Shown piece by piece: positions 1-9,073 of a stretch of 62,833 bases of DNA. Positions within the stretch are counted from its first letter, which is position 1. Each line of letters starts with the position of its first letter. The notes beneath the pieces are model-generated. The model did not search any database. It had not been told where the DNA came from and saw nothing but the letters and a program-made list of their open reading frames with translations. The stretch covers positions 1-62,833 of the forward strand of contig JAXGME010000012.1 in assembly GCA_040768845.1 (NCBI GenBank), read 5' to 3'. Position numbers and translations under genes: made by a program. This DNA is from JAEZHK01 sp040768845. GTDB lineage: Bacteria; Bacillota; Clostridia; Christensenellales; Aristaeellaceae.

Positions 1-11
1 CCGAAAAACTG

Positions 12-44
12 CGGGGCCGCCGCGCTTAGCGCGCGGCGGCCCCG
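12..44 (-). terminator. Intrinsic terminator of nifJ
   Basis: A 14-bp GC-rich stem (12-25 with 31-44) with a 5-nt loop lies just downstream of the nifJ stop. Read on the minus strand it is followed, after two or three bases, by five T residues (complement of 4-8). Confidence 0.85.
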
Positions 45-58
45 TGTCTGGCGCGGGA

Positions 59-3000
59 TTATTCGGCGGCCAGCTTCTTGTAGTTTTCGAGGCGCTCGGC
101 GGCGTCCTGCTCGGCTTCCGCGAAGAGCTTCGTGGCGGCTTCGGGGAACTGGCGCATCAGCGACGCGTAGCGGTTCTCGCCCTTGATGAAGTCCTGATAG
201 CTGGCGGAGGGGGCCTTGGAGTCGATCGTCAGCTTCGGCGTGGCTTCGGGGTTGAAGCGGTACATCGGCCAGTAGCCGGAAGCGACGGCCTTCTTGATCT
301 CGGCCTGGGCGTTGTTCATCTTGATGCCGTGGTTGATGCAGGGCGCGTAGGCGATGATGAGGGACGGGCCCTTGTAGGCCTCGGCCTCGTGCATGGCCTT
401 GATCAGCTGGTTCATGTCCGCGCCCATGGCGACCTGCGCCACGTACACGTAGCCGTAGCTCATGGCCATCATGCCCAGATCCTTCTTGCGGGTGCGCTTG
501 CCGGCGGCGGCAAACTTGGCCACCGCGCCGGTGGGCGACGCCTTGGAGGCCTGGCCGCCGGTGTTGGAGTACACCTCGGTGTCCAGCACCAGGATGTTGA
601 CGTCCATGTTCTGGGCGATCACGTGGTCCAGCCCGCCGTAGCCGATGTCATAGGCCCAGCCGTCGCCGCCGATGATCCAGACGGACTTCTTGACCAGCTG
701 GTCCTTGTCCTCAAGGATCTCCCCGACCAGCGGATCGTCCTTTTTGGCCTCCATCAGGTCGATCAGCTTCGCGGCCGCGGCCTTGGAGGCCTCGCCCTCG
801 TCCCTGGCGTCCAGCCAGGCCTGGCAGGCGGCGGCGCCATCGGGATAGGCGGCCCATGCGCCGTCCATCAGCGCCTTGACGCTTTCGGCCAGCTTCTCAC
901 GGCGCTGCACGCTGGCGAGGTTCATGCCGAAGCCGAACTCGGCGTTGTCCTCAAAGAGGCTGTTGGCCCAGGCCGGGCCGCAGCCCTCGTCGTTCACGGT
1001 ATAGGGGCAGGTGGGCGCGGAGCCGCCGTAGATGGACGAGCAGCCGGTGGCGTTGGCCACCACCATGCGGTCGCCGAAGAGCTGGGTGACCAGCTTCACA
1101 TAGGGCGTCTCGCCGCAGCCGGCGCAGGCGCCGGAGAACTCAAACAGCGGCTTTTTGAACTGCGAGCCCTTGATGGAGCGGGTGTTCAGCGCGCCCTTGA
1201 ATTCGGGCTGGCGGACGGCGAACTCCCAGTTGGCCTCCTGCTCCTTCTGGGTGGCCAGCGGCTTCATCACCAGCGCCTTCTGCTTCGCGGGGCAGATGTT
1301 GGCGCAGTTTTCGCAGCCGGTGCAATCCATCGGGGAGATCTGGATGCGGTACTGGTAGCCCTCGTACTCCTTGCCGATGGGTTTCTTGGTCTTGAAGGTT
1401 TCGGGGGCGTCCTTCATGGCCTCGTCCTTGATGAGGAACGGGCGGATGACCGCGTGGGGGCACACCAGCGAGCACTGGCCGCACTGGATGCAGTTGTCAA
1501 TCTGCCATTCGGGCACGTTGACCGCGATGCCGCGCTTTTCGTACTTGGTGGTGCCGGTGGGCACCACGCCGTCGGGCGAGAAGGCGGAAACGGGCAGCTT
1601 GTCGCCCTCCTGGGCCAGGATGGGCAGCACCACGGAGTCAAAGTACTCGTTGGCCTCCACCTTGATGGGGGTGGCGCCGGTGGCGGCGTTGGCCCAATCG
1701 GCGGGCACCGAAATCTCCTTGAGGCCGGTGATGGCGATGTCGATGGCGTCCTGGTTCATCTTGACCACGGCGTCGCCCTTCTTGCCGTAGCTCTTCTTGA
1801 CGTATTCCTTCATGTAGCGGTCGGCGTCCGCGTAGGGGATGACGTCGGCCAGCTTGAAAAACGCCGCCTGCATGATGGTGTTGATGCGGCCGCCCATGCC
1901 GATCTTCTGCGCCAGGTCGATGGCGTCCACGTTGTAGAACTTGGCCTTCTTCCTGGCCAGCGCCTGCTTCATGGCGGCGGGCAGCATGTCGTTCATTTCC
2001 TCGGCGGACCAGGGGCTGTTGAGCAGGAACACGCCGCCTTCCTTGAGGGCGGAGAGCATGTCGTAGCGGGTGACGTAGGCGGGGTTATGGCAGGCCACAA
2101 AGTCCGCCGAGTCGATGAGGTAGGTGGACTTGATGGGCTTCTTGCCAAAGCGCAGGTGGCTCACCGTGATGCCGCCGGACTTCTTGGAGTCGTAGGCGAA
2201 GTAGGCCTGGGCGTAGAGGCTGGTATGGTCGCCGATGATCTTGATGGAGTTTTTGTTGGCGCCCACGGTGCCGTCGGAGCCGAAGCCGTAGAACAGGCAG
2301 CTCTTGGCGCCCTCGGCGCTGGCGTCGATCTTCTCGCCCAGGGGCAGGCTGGTGCCGGAAACGTCGTCCACAATGCCCACGGTGAAGTGGTTCTTGGGCG
2401 CGTCGGCCGCCAGGTTGTCAAACACGGCCTTGACCATGGTGGGGTTGAACTCCTTGGAGCCCAGGCCGTAGCGGCCGCCCACCACCTGAACGTCGGCGCG
2501 GCCGGCCTCGGCCAGGGCGGAGCGCACGTCCAGGTACAGCGGCTCGCCCAGGGAGCCGGATTCCTTGGTGCGGTCCAGGGTGGCGATCTTCTTGCAGCTG
2601 GCGGGGATGGCCGCCAGGAAGTGCTTCATGGAGAAGGGGCGGTACAGGTGCACCTTGATGAGGCCCACCTTTTCGCCGCGCTTGTTGAGGTAGTCCACGG
2701 TCTCCTCGATGGCGTCGCAGCCGGAGCCCATGGCCATGATGACGCGGTCGGCATCGGGCGCGCCGTAGTAGTCAAACAGCTTGTAGGGGCGGCCGGTCAA
2801 CTTGCCCACTTCTTCCATCACCGCTTCCACGATGTCCGGGGTGGCCTCGTAGAAGTTGTTGGCGGCTTCGCGGCCCTGGAAGTAGATGTCCGGGTTCTGC
2901 GCGGTGCCGGACTGGTGCGGGTGGGTGGGGTTGAGCGCGCGGTCGCGGAAGGCGCGCACGGCCTCCCAGGGCACCAGCGCCTTCATTTCGTCGTAATCGA

Positions 3001-3553
3001 TGCCTTCGATCTTCTGCACTTCGTGGCTGGTGCGGAAGCCGTCAAAGAAGTGGAGGAAGGGCACGCGGGCCTTCAGCGTGGCCAGATGGGCCACCAGCGC
3101 CATATCCATGGCCTCCTGCACGGAGTTGGAGGCCAGCATGGCAAAGCCGGTCTGGCGGCAGGCCATGACGTCGGAATGGTCGCCGAAGATGGACAGCGCG
3201 TGGTAGGCCAGCGCGCGGGCCGATACGTGGAACACGCAGGGCAAAAGCTCGCCGGAGATTTTGTACATATTGGGGATCATCAGAAGGAGGCCCTGCGACG
3301 CGGTGAAGGTGGAGGTCAGCGCGCCGCCCACCAGGGAGCCGTGCACCGCACCCGCCGCGCCCGCTTCGGACTGCATCTCCGCGATGCGAATCGTCTGCCC
3401 GAACAGATTCTTGCGGCCGCCCGCGGCCCATTCGTCCGCAACCTCGGCCATCGGCGAGGAAGGCGTGATGGGGTAGATCGCGGCTACGTCGCTAAACGCA
3501 TACGCGACGTGGCTGACGGCGGTATTGCCGTCGATGGTCATCTTGGTACTCAA
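59..3553 (-). CDS. nifJ: Pyruvate:ferredoxin (flavodoxin) oxidoreductase
   Basis: Cytoplasmic enzyme that decarboxylates pyruvate oxidatively to acetyl-CoA and CO2 and reduces ferredoxin, the central step of anaerobic pyruvate fermentation. The 1164-residue product has the usual single-chain length and order: an N-terminal pyrimidine-binding domain (ITPSSPMAE near residue 30), two 4Fe-4S ferredoxin motifs (CIQCGQC near 688, CTGCENC near 740), the extra cluster cysteines CAGCGE near 808, and the thiamine diphosphate motif GDGWAYDIGYGG near 962. I chose the TTG start at 3553 because AAAGGGGGC lies 8 nt upstream; the ATG four codons later is too far from it. It is transcribed alone from a near-consensus promoter. 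The acetyl-CoA it makes would feed AdhE at 21-24 kb. Confidence 0.97.
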   Translation of the reverse strand: MSTKMTIDGNTAVSHVAYAFSDVAAIYPITPSSPMAEVADEWAAGGRKNLFGQTIRIAEMQSEAGAAGAVHGSLVGGALTSTFTASQGLLLMIPNMYKISGELLPCVFHVSARALAYHALSIFGDHSDVMACRQTGFAMLASNSVQEAMDMALVAHLATLKARVPFLHFFDGFRTSHEVQKIEGIDYDEMKALVPWEAVRAFRDRALNPTHPHQSGTAQNPDIYFQGREAANNFYEATPDIVEAVMEEVGKLTGRPYKLFDYYGAPDADRVIMAMGSGCDAIEETVDYLNKRGEKVGLIKVHLYRPFSMKHFLAAIPASCKKIATLDRTKESGSLGEPLYLDVRSALAEAGRADVQVVGGRYGLGSKEFNPTMVKAVFDNLAADAPKNHFTVGIVDDVSGTSLPLGEKIDASAEGAKSCLFYGFGSDGTVGANKNSIKIIGDHTSLYAQAYFAYDSKKSGGITVSHLRFGKKPIKSTYLIDSADFVACHNPAYVTRYDMLSALKEGGVFLLNSPWSAEEMNDMLPAAMKQALARKKAKFYNVDAIDLAQKIGMGGRINTIMQAAFFKLADVIPYADADRYMKEYVKKSYGKKGDAVVKMNQDAIDIAITGLKEISVPADWANAATGATPIKVEANEYFDSVVLPILAQEGDKLPVSAFSPDGVVPTGTTKYEKRGIAVNVPEWQIDNCIQCGQCSLVCPHAVIRPFLIKDEAMKDAPETFKTKKPIGKEYEGYQYRIQISPMDCTGCENCANICPAKQKALVMKPLATQKEQEANWEFAVRQPEFKGALNTRSIKGSQFKKPLFEFSGACAGCGETPYVKLVTQLFGDRMVVANATGCSSIYGGSAPTCPYTVNDEGCGPAWANSLFEDNAEFGFGMNLASVQRREKLAESVKALMDGAWAAYPDGAAACQAWLDARDEGEASKAAAAKLIDLMEAKKDDPLVGEILEDKDQLVKKSVWIIGGDGWAYDIGYGGLDHVIAQNMDVNILVLDTEVYSNTGGQASKASPTGAVAKFAAAGKRTRKKDLGMMAMSYGYVYVAQVAMGADMNQLIKAMHEAEAYKGPSLIIAYAPCINHGIKMNNAQAEIKKAVASGYWPMYRFNPEATPKLTIDSKAPSASYQDFIKGENRYASLMRQFPEAATKLFAEAEQDAAERLENYKKLAAE

Positions 3554-3624
3554 GTGGTATGCCCCCTTTGTCCTATGGAGAAAATTTGGAAAACAGCGAA
3601 AGGCTGTCTGCCCTCAACAGTCCT

Positions 3625-3653
3625 ATTATAGGAAAAAACCCGCCGCAAGTCAA
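3625..3653 (-). promoter_or_regulatory. Promoter of nifJ
   Basis: On the minus strand TTGACT (3648-3653) and TATAAT (3625-3630) are separated by 17 bp, about 70 bp upstream of the nifJ start. This is a near-consensus housekeeping sigma-factor promoter. Confidence 0.8.
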
Positions 3654-3696
3654 GGTTTGCCGAAGGGCCGCGCGAATTGTGGAGGTTAAGATTCGC

Positions 3697-6600
3697 TCAT
3701 TGCGCCAGCGCGACGGCGTCCGCGCCGAAGGCGCGCTCCAGCGCGCCGCGGTCAAAGCCCTCCCGCACCCAGAGATTGCGGGGCGCGGTTTCCTCCAGGC
3801 CCTCGTCCGCGAGGCGGAACACCACCGGGATCAGCCCCGGCGTGGGCATGAGAATCAGCGCCGCCCGCTCCCGGTCCGCCCGGCCCGGAAGGGTCAGACA
3901 CAGCCTGCGGCCGTCGGGCCGGTCGTCTCCCCCGCGGAAGACGATCTCCCCGGAGAGCGCCGTCGGCAGATTGCCGGCCGGGGCGGCGGGCCCGTGTCCA
4001 TTGTGGGCGGAAGCCCCGCCGTTTATGCCGCCTGGGCGGCAGCCGTCGCCGTGACACAGCGCGCGCACTTCCTCCGGGATGATCTTGGGCGCTTCCTCCT
4101 CGCGGACGGACAGCCGCCCGCGGAGCACCACCAGCGCCTCGGGCAGAAGCAGCGCCTGGTACTTTTCGTACACCCGGGGGAAGATGAGCGCCTCGGTGAC
4201 GCCGCGCAGGTCCTCCAGTTGCACAAAGGCCATCATGCCGCCGGACTTCGTGGCCTTCGTGCGCCGCTCGGCCACCATGCCCGCCATTTCGACAATTTCG
4301 CCGTCGTGTGCCAGCCCGCCCTCCGGTTCGTCGGCAAAGGCGGCCAGCGCGGCGTGGTCCACCGGAAAGCGGCTCAGCTCTTCCTTATATTCGTCCAGCG
4401 GATGGCCGGAGATGTACACGCCGGTCATGTCCCGCTCCATCTGCAGCGCCTCCCGCAGGGTTTCCGGCGGGCAGTCGGGCAGCGGCGGGGGCGGCAGCAC
4501 CTCGGCCCCGCCGAAGAGGGACACCTGGCCCTCCAGCGTGTTTCTGCGCTTTTTCGCCGCGCCGTCCATGGCCCTTTCCAGGGCCGCCAGCTTCTGGCTG
4601 CGGGAACCGGGCAGGCCGTCCAGCGCGCCGGCCATGATGAGGCTCTCCACGGCCTTTTTGTTCACCAGATCGCAGCAGGCGCGGTCGATGAAGTCGTAAA
4701 GATCCGCAAAGGGTTTTTCCCGGGCGGCGATGATGGCGGCCACCGCGCCGCGCCCCACGTTTTTCACCGCGCCCAGGCCAAAGCGGATGGCGGCGGCGCC
4801 GCGCCTGTCCACGGAAAAGCCCACTTCGGAGGCGCCCACGTCCGGCGGCAGCACGCGGATGCCCAGGTGCTTGCAGGTGTCGATGTAGAAGGCCACCTTG
4901 TCGGTGTTGCCGGTGACGGAGTTCATCAGCGCGGCCATGAATTCCACCGGGTGGTGGGCCTTGAGCCAGGCGGTCTGGGCGGCCACCACGCCGTAGGCGG
5001 CGGCGTGGGACTTATTGAAGGCGTAGGAGGCGAAGGCGGTCATCTCCTCAAAGAGGTGTTCCGCCACGGCCTCGGGCACGCCGCGGCGCACCGCGCCCTC
5101 CACCTCAATGGAGCCGTCCCCGGCCAGCTTGCCGTGGATGAAATATTCCTTTTCCTTGGCCATCACGTCGTGCTTTTTCTTGGACATGGCGCGGCGCACC
5201 AGGTCGCTGCGGCCGTAGGAGTAGCCCGCCAGGTCCCGCACGATCTGCATCACCTGCTCCTGGTACACCATGCAGCCGTAGGTCACGTCCAGGATGGGCC
5301 GGAGCATCGGGTGCTCGTAGCGCACGGAGGACGGGTTCACCTTGCCGGCGATGTAGCGGGGGATGGACTCCATCGGCCCCGGCCGGTAGAGGCTGATGGC
5401 GGCGATGATGTCCTCAAAGTTCTCCGGCTTCATGCCCATCAGGAAGGCGCGCATGCCGCTGGATTCCAGCTGGAAGATGCCGTCGGTGTCGCCGGAGGCG
5501 ATCATGCGGTAGATGGCGGGATCGTCCAGCGGGATGTCCTCCGGCGTCATTTTGGGGCCGCCGCCCTCCGCCACCATGCGCAGCGTGTCGCCGATCACCG
5601 TCAGCGTGCGAAGGCCCAGAAAGTCCATCTTGAGAAGCCCCAGCGCCTCCAGCGTGCCCATGGGAAACTGGGTGGTGACCACATCGTCATTGGTCTGCAG
5701 GGGCACGTATTCGTAGACGGGCTTGGCGGTGATCAAAACCCCCGCCGCGTGGGTGGAGGCGTGGCGGGGCATGCCCTCCAGCTTTTTGGCGGTATCGATC
5801 AGCCGCGCGACGGCCTCGTCCGATTCGCAGGCGGCCCTGAGCTGCGGGTTGGCGGCCAGGGCTTTATCGAGGGTCATGTCCAGCGCGAAGGGCACCATCT
5901 TGGCCACCTGGTCCGTCTGCTGGTAGGAAAGGCCCAGCACGCGGCCCACGTCGCGGATCACCGCGCGGGCGGCCATGGTGCCGAAGGTGATGATCTGCGC
6001 CACGTGGTCGTGCCCGTAGCGCCGGGCCACGTAGTCGATTACCTCGCCCCGGCGCTCGTAGTCAAAGTCGATGTCCAGATCCGGCATCGAAACGCGCTCC
6101 GGGTTCAGAAAGCGCTCAAACAGCAGGTTATACTTCAGCGGGTCGATGGAGGTGATCCCCAGGGCGTAGGCCACGATGGAGCCCGCGCCGCTGCCGCGGC
6201 CGGGGCCCACCAAAATGCCGTGGTCCCGGGCGTATTTGATAAAGTCCCACACGATGAGGAAGTAGTCCACATACCCCATCTTTTCGATGACGGACAGCTC
6301 GTAGTCCAGCCGCTCCCGCGCGTCGGCCCGGTCCGGGGCGTAGCGGGCGGCGAGGCCCTCCCGGCAGAGCTTCCGGAGCAGCGCCTTCGCCTCCTGGCCC
6401 TCCTCGAGGGGGAAGCGGGGGAGGTGGGTGGAGGAAAAGTCAAAATCCACCTGACAGCGCTTTGCGATGGCCATGGTGTTGTCGATGGCCTCCGGCAGGT
6501 TGGGAAACAGCCGCCGCATCTCCTCCTCGCTCTTGACGTAGAGCTGGTCGGTGTCCATGCGCATGCGGTTTTCGTCGGAAAGGGCCTTGCCCGTCTGGAT

Positions 6601-7257
6601 GCACATCAGGACTTCCTGGGCCTGGGCGTCCTCCGGGGCCAGGTAGTGGCAGTCGTTGGTGGCGACGAGGGGCATATTCAGCGCCCTGGCCAGCTTGACC
6701 AGCCGGGGCAGCGCCTGTTTTTCCTCCGCCAGGCCGTGGTCCTGCAGCTCGATGAAGAAGTTGCCCTCGCCAAAGATGGCGCGGTATTTTTCCGCCATGG
6801 CCCGGGCTTCGGCCTCGCGCCCCTCCAGCAGCAGCTTCGGGATGTCGCCGGAAAGGCAGGCGGAGAGGGCAATCAGCCCGCCGGAATACTTTTCCAGCAG
6901 CGCATAGTCCACCCGGGGCTTGTAGTAAAAGCCCCGGGTGAAGCCCTCGCTGACCAGGCGGATCAGGTTTTTGTAGCCGTCGCTATTTTCGCACAGCAGC
7001 ACCAGATGGCTGTATTCCCGGGCGGCGGACTGCTTTTCGTCCATGTCCGGGCACACGTACACCTCGCAGCCGATGACCGGGTGGATGCCCCGCTTTTTGG
7101 CCTCTTTATAAAAATCGACGGCGCCGTACATCACGCCGTGGTCGGTGATGGCGCAGGCCGTCTGTCCGAGGGCCTCCAGCCGGTCGAAGAGCCGGTCGAT
7201 CCGGCAGGCGCCGTCCAGAAGGCTGAACTGGGTGTGCAGGTGCAGGTGCGCGAACAT
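3697..7257 (-). CDS. dnaE: DNA polymerase III subunit alpha (DnaE type)
   Basis: Replicative-type DNA polymerase subunit. The 1186-residue product starts with a PHP domain (HLHLHTQFSLLDGAC at the very N-terminus), followed by the palm with the catalytic aspartate motif PDLDIDFD near residue 391. The thumb and fingers, helix-hairpin-helix region (GALDGLPGS) and an OB-fold then follow. There is no embedded exonuclease domain, so it is DnaE and not PolC. The ATG at 7257 was chosen because GGAGG lies 6 nt upstream; the frame is open 18 codons further without a ribosome binding site. In Bacillota that also carry PolC, DnaE extends primers; PolC is not in this window, so whether this is the main or the accessory polymerase cannot be told. 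Confidence 0.96.
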   Translation of the reverse strand: MFAHLHLHTQFSLLDGACRIDRLFDRLEALGQTACAITDHGVMYGAVDFYKEAKKRGIHPVIGCEVYVCPDMDEKQSAAREYSHLVLLCENSDGYKNLIRLVSEGFTRGFYYKPRVDYALLEKYSGGLIALSACLSGDIPKLLLEGREAEARAMAEKYRAIFGEGNFFIELQDHGLAEEKQALPRLVKLARALNMPLVATNDCHYLAPEDAQAQEVLMCIQTGKALSDENRMRMDTDQLYVKSEEEMRRLFPNLPEAIDNTMAIAKRCQVDFDFSSTHLPRFPLEEGQEAKALLRKLCREGLAARYAPDRADARERLDYELSVIEKMGYVDYFLIVWDFIKYARDHGILVGPGRGSGAGSIVAYALGITSIDPLKYNLLFERFLNPERVSMPDLDIDFDYERRGEVIDYVARRYGHDHVAQIITFGTMAARAVIRDVGRVLGLSYQQTDQVAKMVPFALDMTLDKALAANPQLRAACESDEAVARLIDTAKKLEGMPRHASTHAAGVLITAKPVYEYVPLQTNDDVVTTQFPMGTLEALGLLKMDFLGLRTLTVIGDTLRMVAEGGGPKMTPEDIPLDDPAIYRMIASGDTDGIFQLESSGMRAFLMGMKPENFEDIIAAISLYRPGPMESIPRYIAGKVNPSSVRYEHPMLRPILDVTYGCMVYQEQVMQIVRDLAGYSYGRSDLVRRAMSKKKHDVMAKEKEYFIHGKLAGDGSIEVEGAVRRGVPEAVAEHLFEEMTAFASYAFNKSHAAAYGVVAAQTAWLKAHHPVEFMAALMNSVTGNTDKVAFYIDTCKHLGIRVLPPDVGASEVGFSVDRRGAAAIRFGLGAVKNVGRGAVAAIIAAREKPFADLYDFIDRACCDLVNKKAVESLIMAGALDGLPGSRSQKLAALERAMDGAAKKRRNTLEGQVSLFGGAEVLPPPPLPDCPPETLREALQMERDMTGVYISGHPLDEYKEELSRFPVDHAALAAFADEPEGGLAHDGEIVEMAGMVAERRTKATKSGGMMAFVQLEDLRGVTEALIFPRVYEKYQALLLPEALVVLRGRLSVREEEAPKIIPEEVRALCHGDGCRPGGINGGASAHNGHGPAAPAGNLPTALSGEIVFRGGDDRPDGRRLCLTLPGRADRERAALILMPTPGLIPVVFRLADEGLEETAPRNLWVREGFDRGALERAFGADAVALAQ

Positions 7258-7291
7258 GGGCCGCCTCCGTCCGGGAAATTTGCCATCCCTG

Positions 7292-7320
7292 ATTATACCA
7301 TCTTTTCGCATTTAACGCAA
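7292..7320 (-). promoter_or_regulatory. Promoter of dnaE
   Basis: On the minus strand TTGCGT (7315-7320), a 17-bp spacer and TATAAT (7292-7297) lie 35 bp upstream of the dnaE start. Confidence 0.7.
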
Positions 7321-7441
7321 ACCAGCGCGCAACCGTCCGGAAAAAGTTCTATACTACTACACTGACGCGATTTTGACTTGGGGAGGCTCCTCCGATGTGA
7401 CAGACGGTGCGTGACCCAGAAAACATCGGGAGGAAGAATGC

Positions 7442-9055
7442 ATGAATCATCCGGAACTCAAGGCGGAAGTCGGCCGCAGGCGCACCTTCGCCATCATTTC
7501 CCACCCCGACGCGGGCAAGACCACGCTGACGGAAAAGCTGCTGCTCTACGGCGGCGCCATCCGCCAGGCCGGCTCGGTCAAGGCGCGCAAGGCCGCCCGC
7601 CACGCCACCAGCGACTGGATGGAAATTGAAAAGCAGCGCGGCATCTCCGTCACCTCCAGCGCCATGCAGTTTGACTTTGACGGCTACCGCATCAACATCC
7701 TGGACACCCCCGGCCACCAGGACTTTTCCGAGGACACCTACCGCACGCTGATCGCGGCGGACTCGGCCGTCATGCTGATCGACTGCGCCAAGGGCGTCGA
7801 GGAGCAGACGGTGAAGCTGTTCAGGGTGTGCCGCCTCCGGTCCATCCCCATCTTCACCTTTGTGAACAAGCTGGACCGGGCCGGCAAGGACCCCTTCGAG
7901 CTGATGGAGGAGCTGGAGCAGGTGCTGGGCATCCGCTCCTGCCCGGTGAACTGGCCCATCGGCGTGCACGGCGACTTCAAGGGCGTGTACCAGCGGGACA
8001 CAAAAGAGGTGCTGCTCTACCGCGGCGGCGACCACGGCCAGGGCCGCGCCCAGGAGGTGCGCCTGTCGCTCAATGACCCGGCGCTGCCCGGCGCCCTGGG
8101 GCAGAATTACTACGACAAGCTGCTGGAGGACGCGGAGCTTCTCGACGTGGCGGGGGACCCCTTTGACCTTCAAAAGATCCTCTCCGGCCAGCTGACGCCG
8201 ATGTTCTTCGGCTCCGCCATGAGCAACTTCGGCGTGGAGCCGTTCCTCACCCGCTTTCTGGGCTACACCCGTCCGCCCGCGGCCCGGGAGAGCGACGAGG
8301 GCCCCGTGCCGCCGGACGAGGACCGCTTTACCGGCTTCATCTTCAAGATCCAGGCCAACATGAACCCCGCCCACCGGGACCGGCTGGCCTTCATGCGGGT
8401 GTGCTCCGGGGTGTTTGAAAAGGGCATGACGGTGTGGCATTCGTCCTCGGGCAGCCGCATCAAGCTGGCCCAGCCCCAGACCTTCATGGCCCAGGAGCAC
8501 GAGAGCGTGGAGACGGCCTACGCCGGGGACATCATCGGCCTTTTCGACCCGGGCATCTTCCGCCTGGGCGACACCCTGTGCGAGGGCGCGCCGCTTCGCT
8601 ATTCCGGCATCCCCCTGTTCGCGCCGGAGTTCTTCTGCCGGATCAGCCCGGTGGATTCCATGAAGCGCAAGCAGTTTGCCAAGGGGGTTTCGCAGCTTTC
8701 GCAGGAGGGCGCGATCCAGACCTTCAAGCGCCCGGACATCGGCCGAGAGGAAGTGATCGCCGGCGTGGTGGGCGCGCTGCAGATGGACGTATTGGAGTAC
8801 CGCCTGAAGGGCGAGTACGGCGTGGAGCTGACCCGCGAAACGCTGCCCTTCCGCTACGTGCGCTGGGTGGAAACCACCCCGAAGCCCGTCGAAAGGCTGC
8901 GGCTGACCTCCACCACCGCCCGCGCCGTCGACCGCGCGGGGCGCGACGTGCTGATGTTTGAAAACGAATGGTCGATCCGCCTCGCCACCGAAAACAACGA
9001 GGGGCTGGTTTTGAAGGAAACCGCCGACAGACTCACAGCGGACGTGCTGGACTGA
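7442..9055 (+). CDS. prfC: Peptide chain release factor 3
   Basis: Translational GTPase RF3, which removes class I release factors from the ribosome after termination. The 537-residue product has the RF3-type P-loop SHPDAGKTT (residues 20-28), the switch region EKQRGISVTSS, the G3 motif DTPGHQDF, the G4 motif NKLD and an RF3 C-terminal domain. The ATG at 7442 has GGGAGGAAG about 8 nt upstream. A weak TATACT at 7350-7355 could be its -10 element, but no good -35 accompanies it. It is followed 18 bp later by typA in the same direction, so two translational GTPases share a transcript. Confidence 0.95.
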   Translation: MNHPELKAEVGRRRTFAIISHPDAGKTTLTEKLLLYGGAIRQAGSVKARKAARHATSDWMEIEKQRGISVTSSAMQFDFDGYRINILDTPGHQDFSEDTYRTLIAADSAVMLIDCAKGVEEQTVKLFRVCRLRSIPIFTFVNKLDRAGKDPFELMEELEQVLGIRSCPVNWPIGVHGDFKGVYQRDTKEVLLYRGGDHGQGRAQEVRLSLNDPALPGALGQNYYDKLLEDAELLDVAGDPFDLQKILSGQLTPMFFGSAMSNFGVEPFLTRFLGYTRPPAARESDEGPVPPDEDRFTGFIFKIQANMNPAHRDRLAFMRVCSGVFEKGMTVWHSSSGSRIKLAQPQTFMAQEHESVETAYAGDIIGLFDPGIFRLGDTLCEGAPLRYSGIPLFAPEFFCRISPVDSMKRKQFAKGVSQLSQEGAIQTFKRPDIGREEVIAGVVGALQMDVLEYRLKGEYGVELTRETLPFRYVRWVETTPKPVERLRLTSTTARAVDRAGRDVLMFENEWSIRLATENNEGLVLKETADRLTADVLD

Positions 9056-9073
9056 AAAAAGGGGTAAACGCAT

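Noticed and set aside
44..3631. A very long open frame (over 1100 codons) opposite nifJ, and similar long antisense frames opposite dnaE, gltB, liv genes and hppA
   Set aside because: They are shadows produced by high third-position GC in the real genes. They have low-complexity Gly/Ala/His/Arg/Val composition, no ribosome binding sites and no family match.
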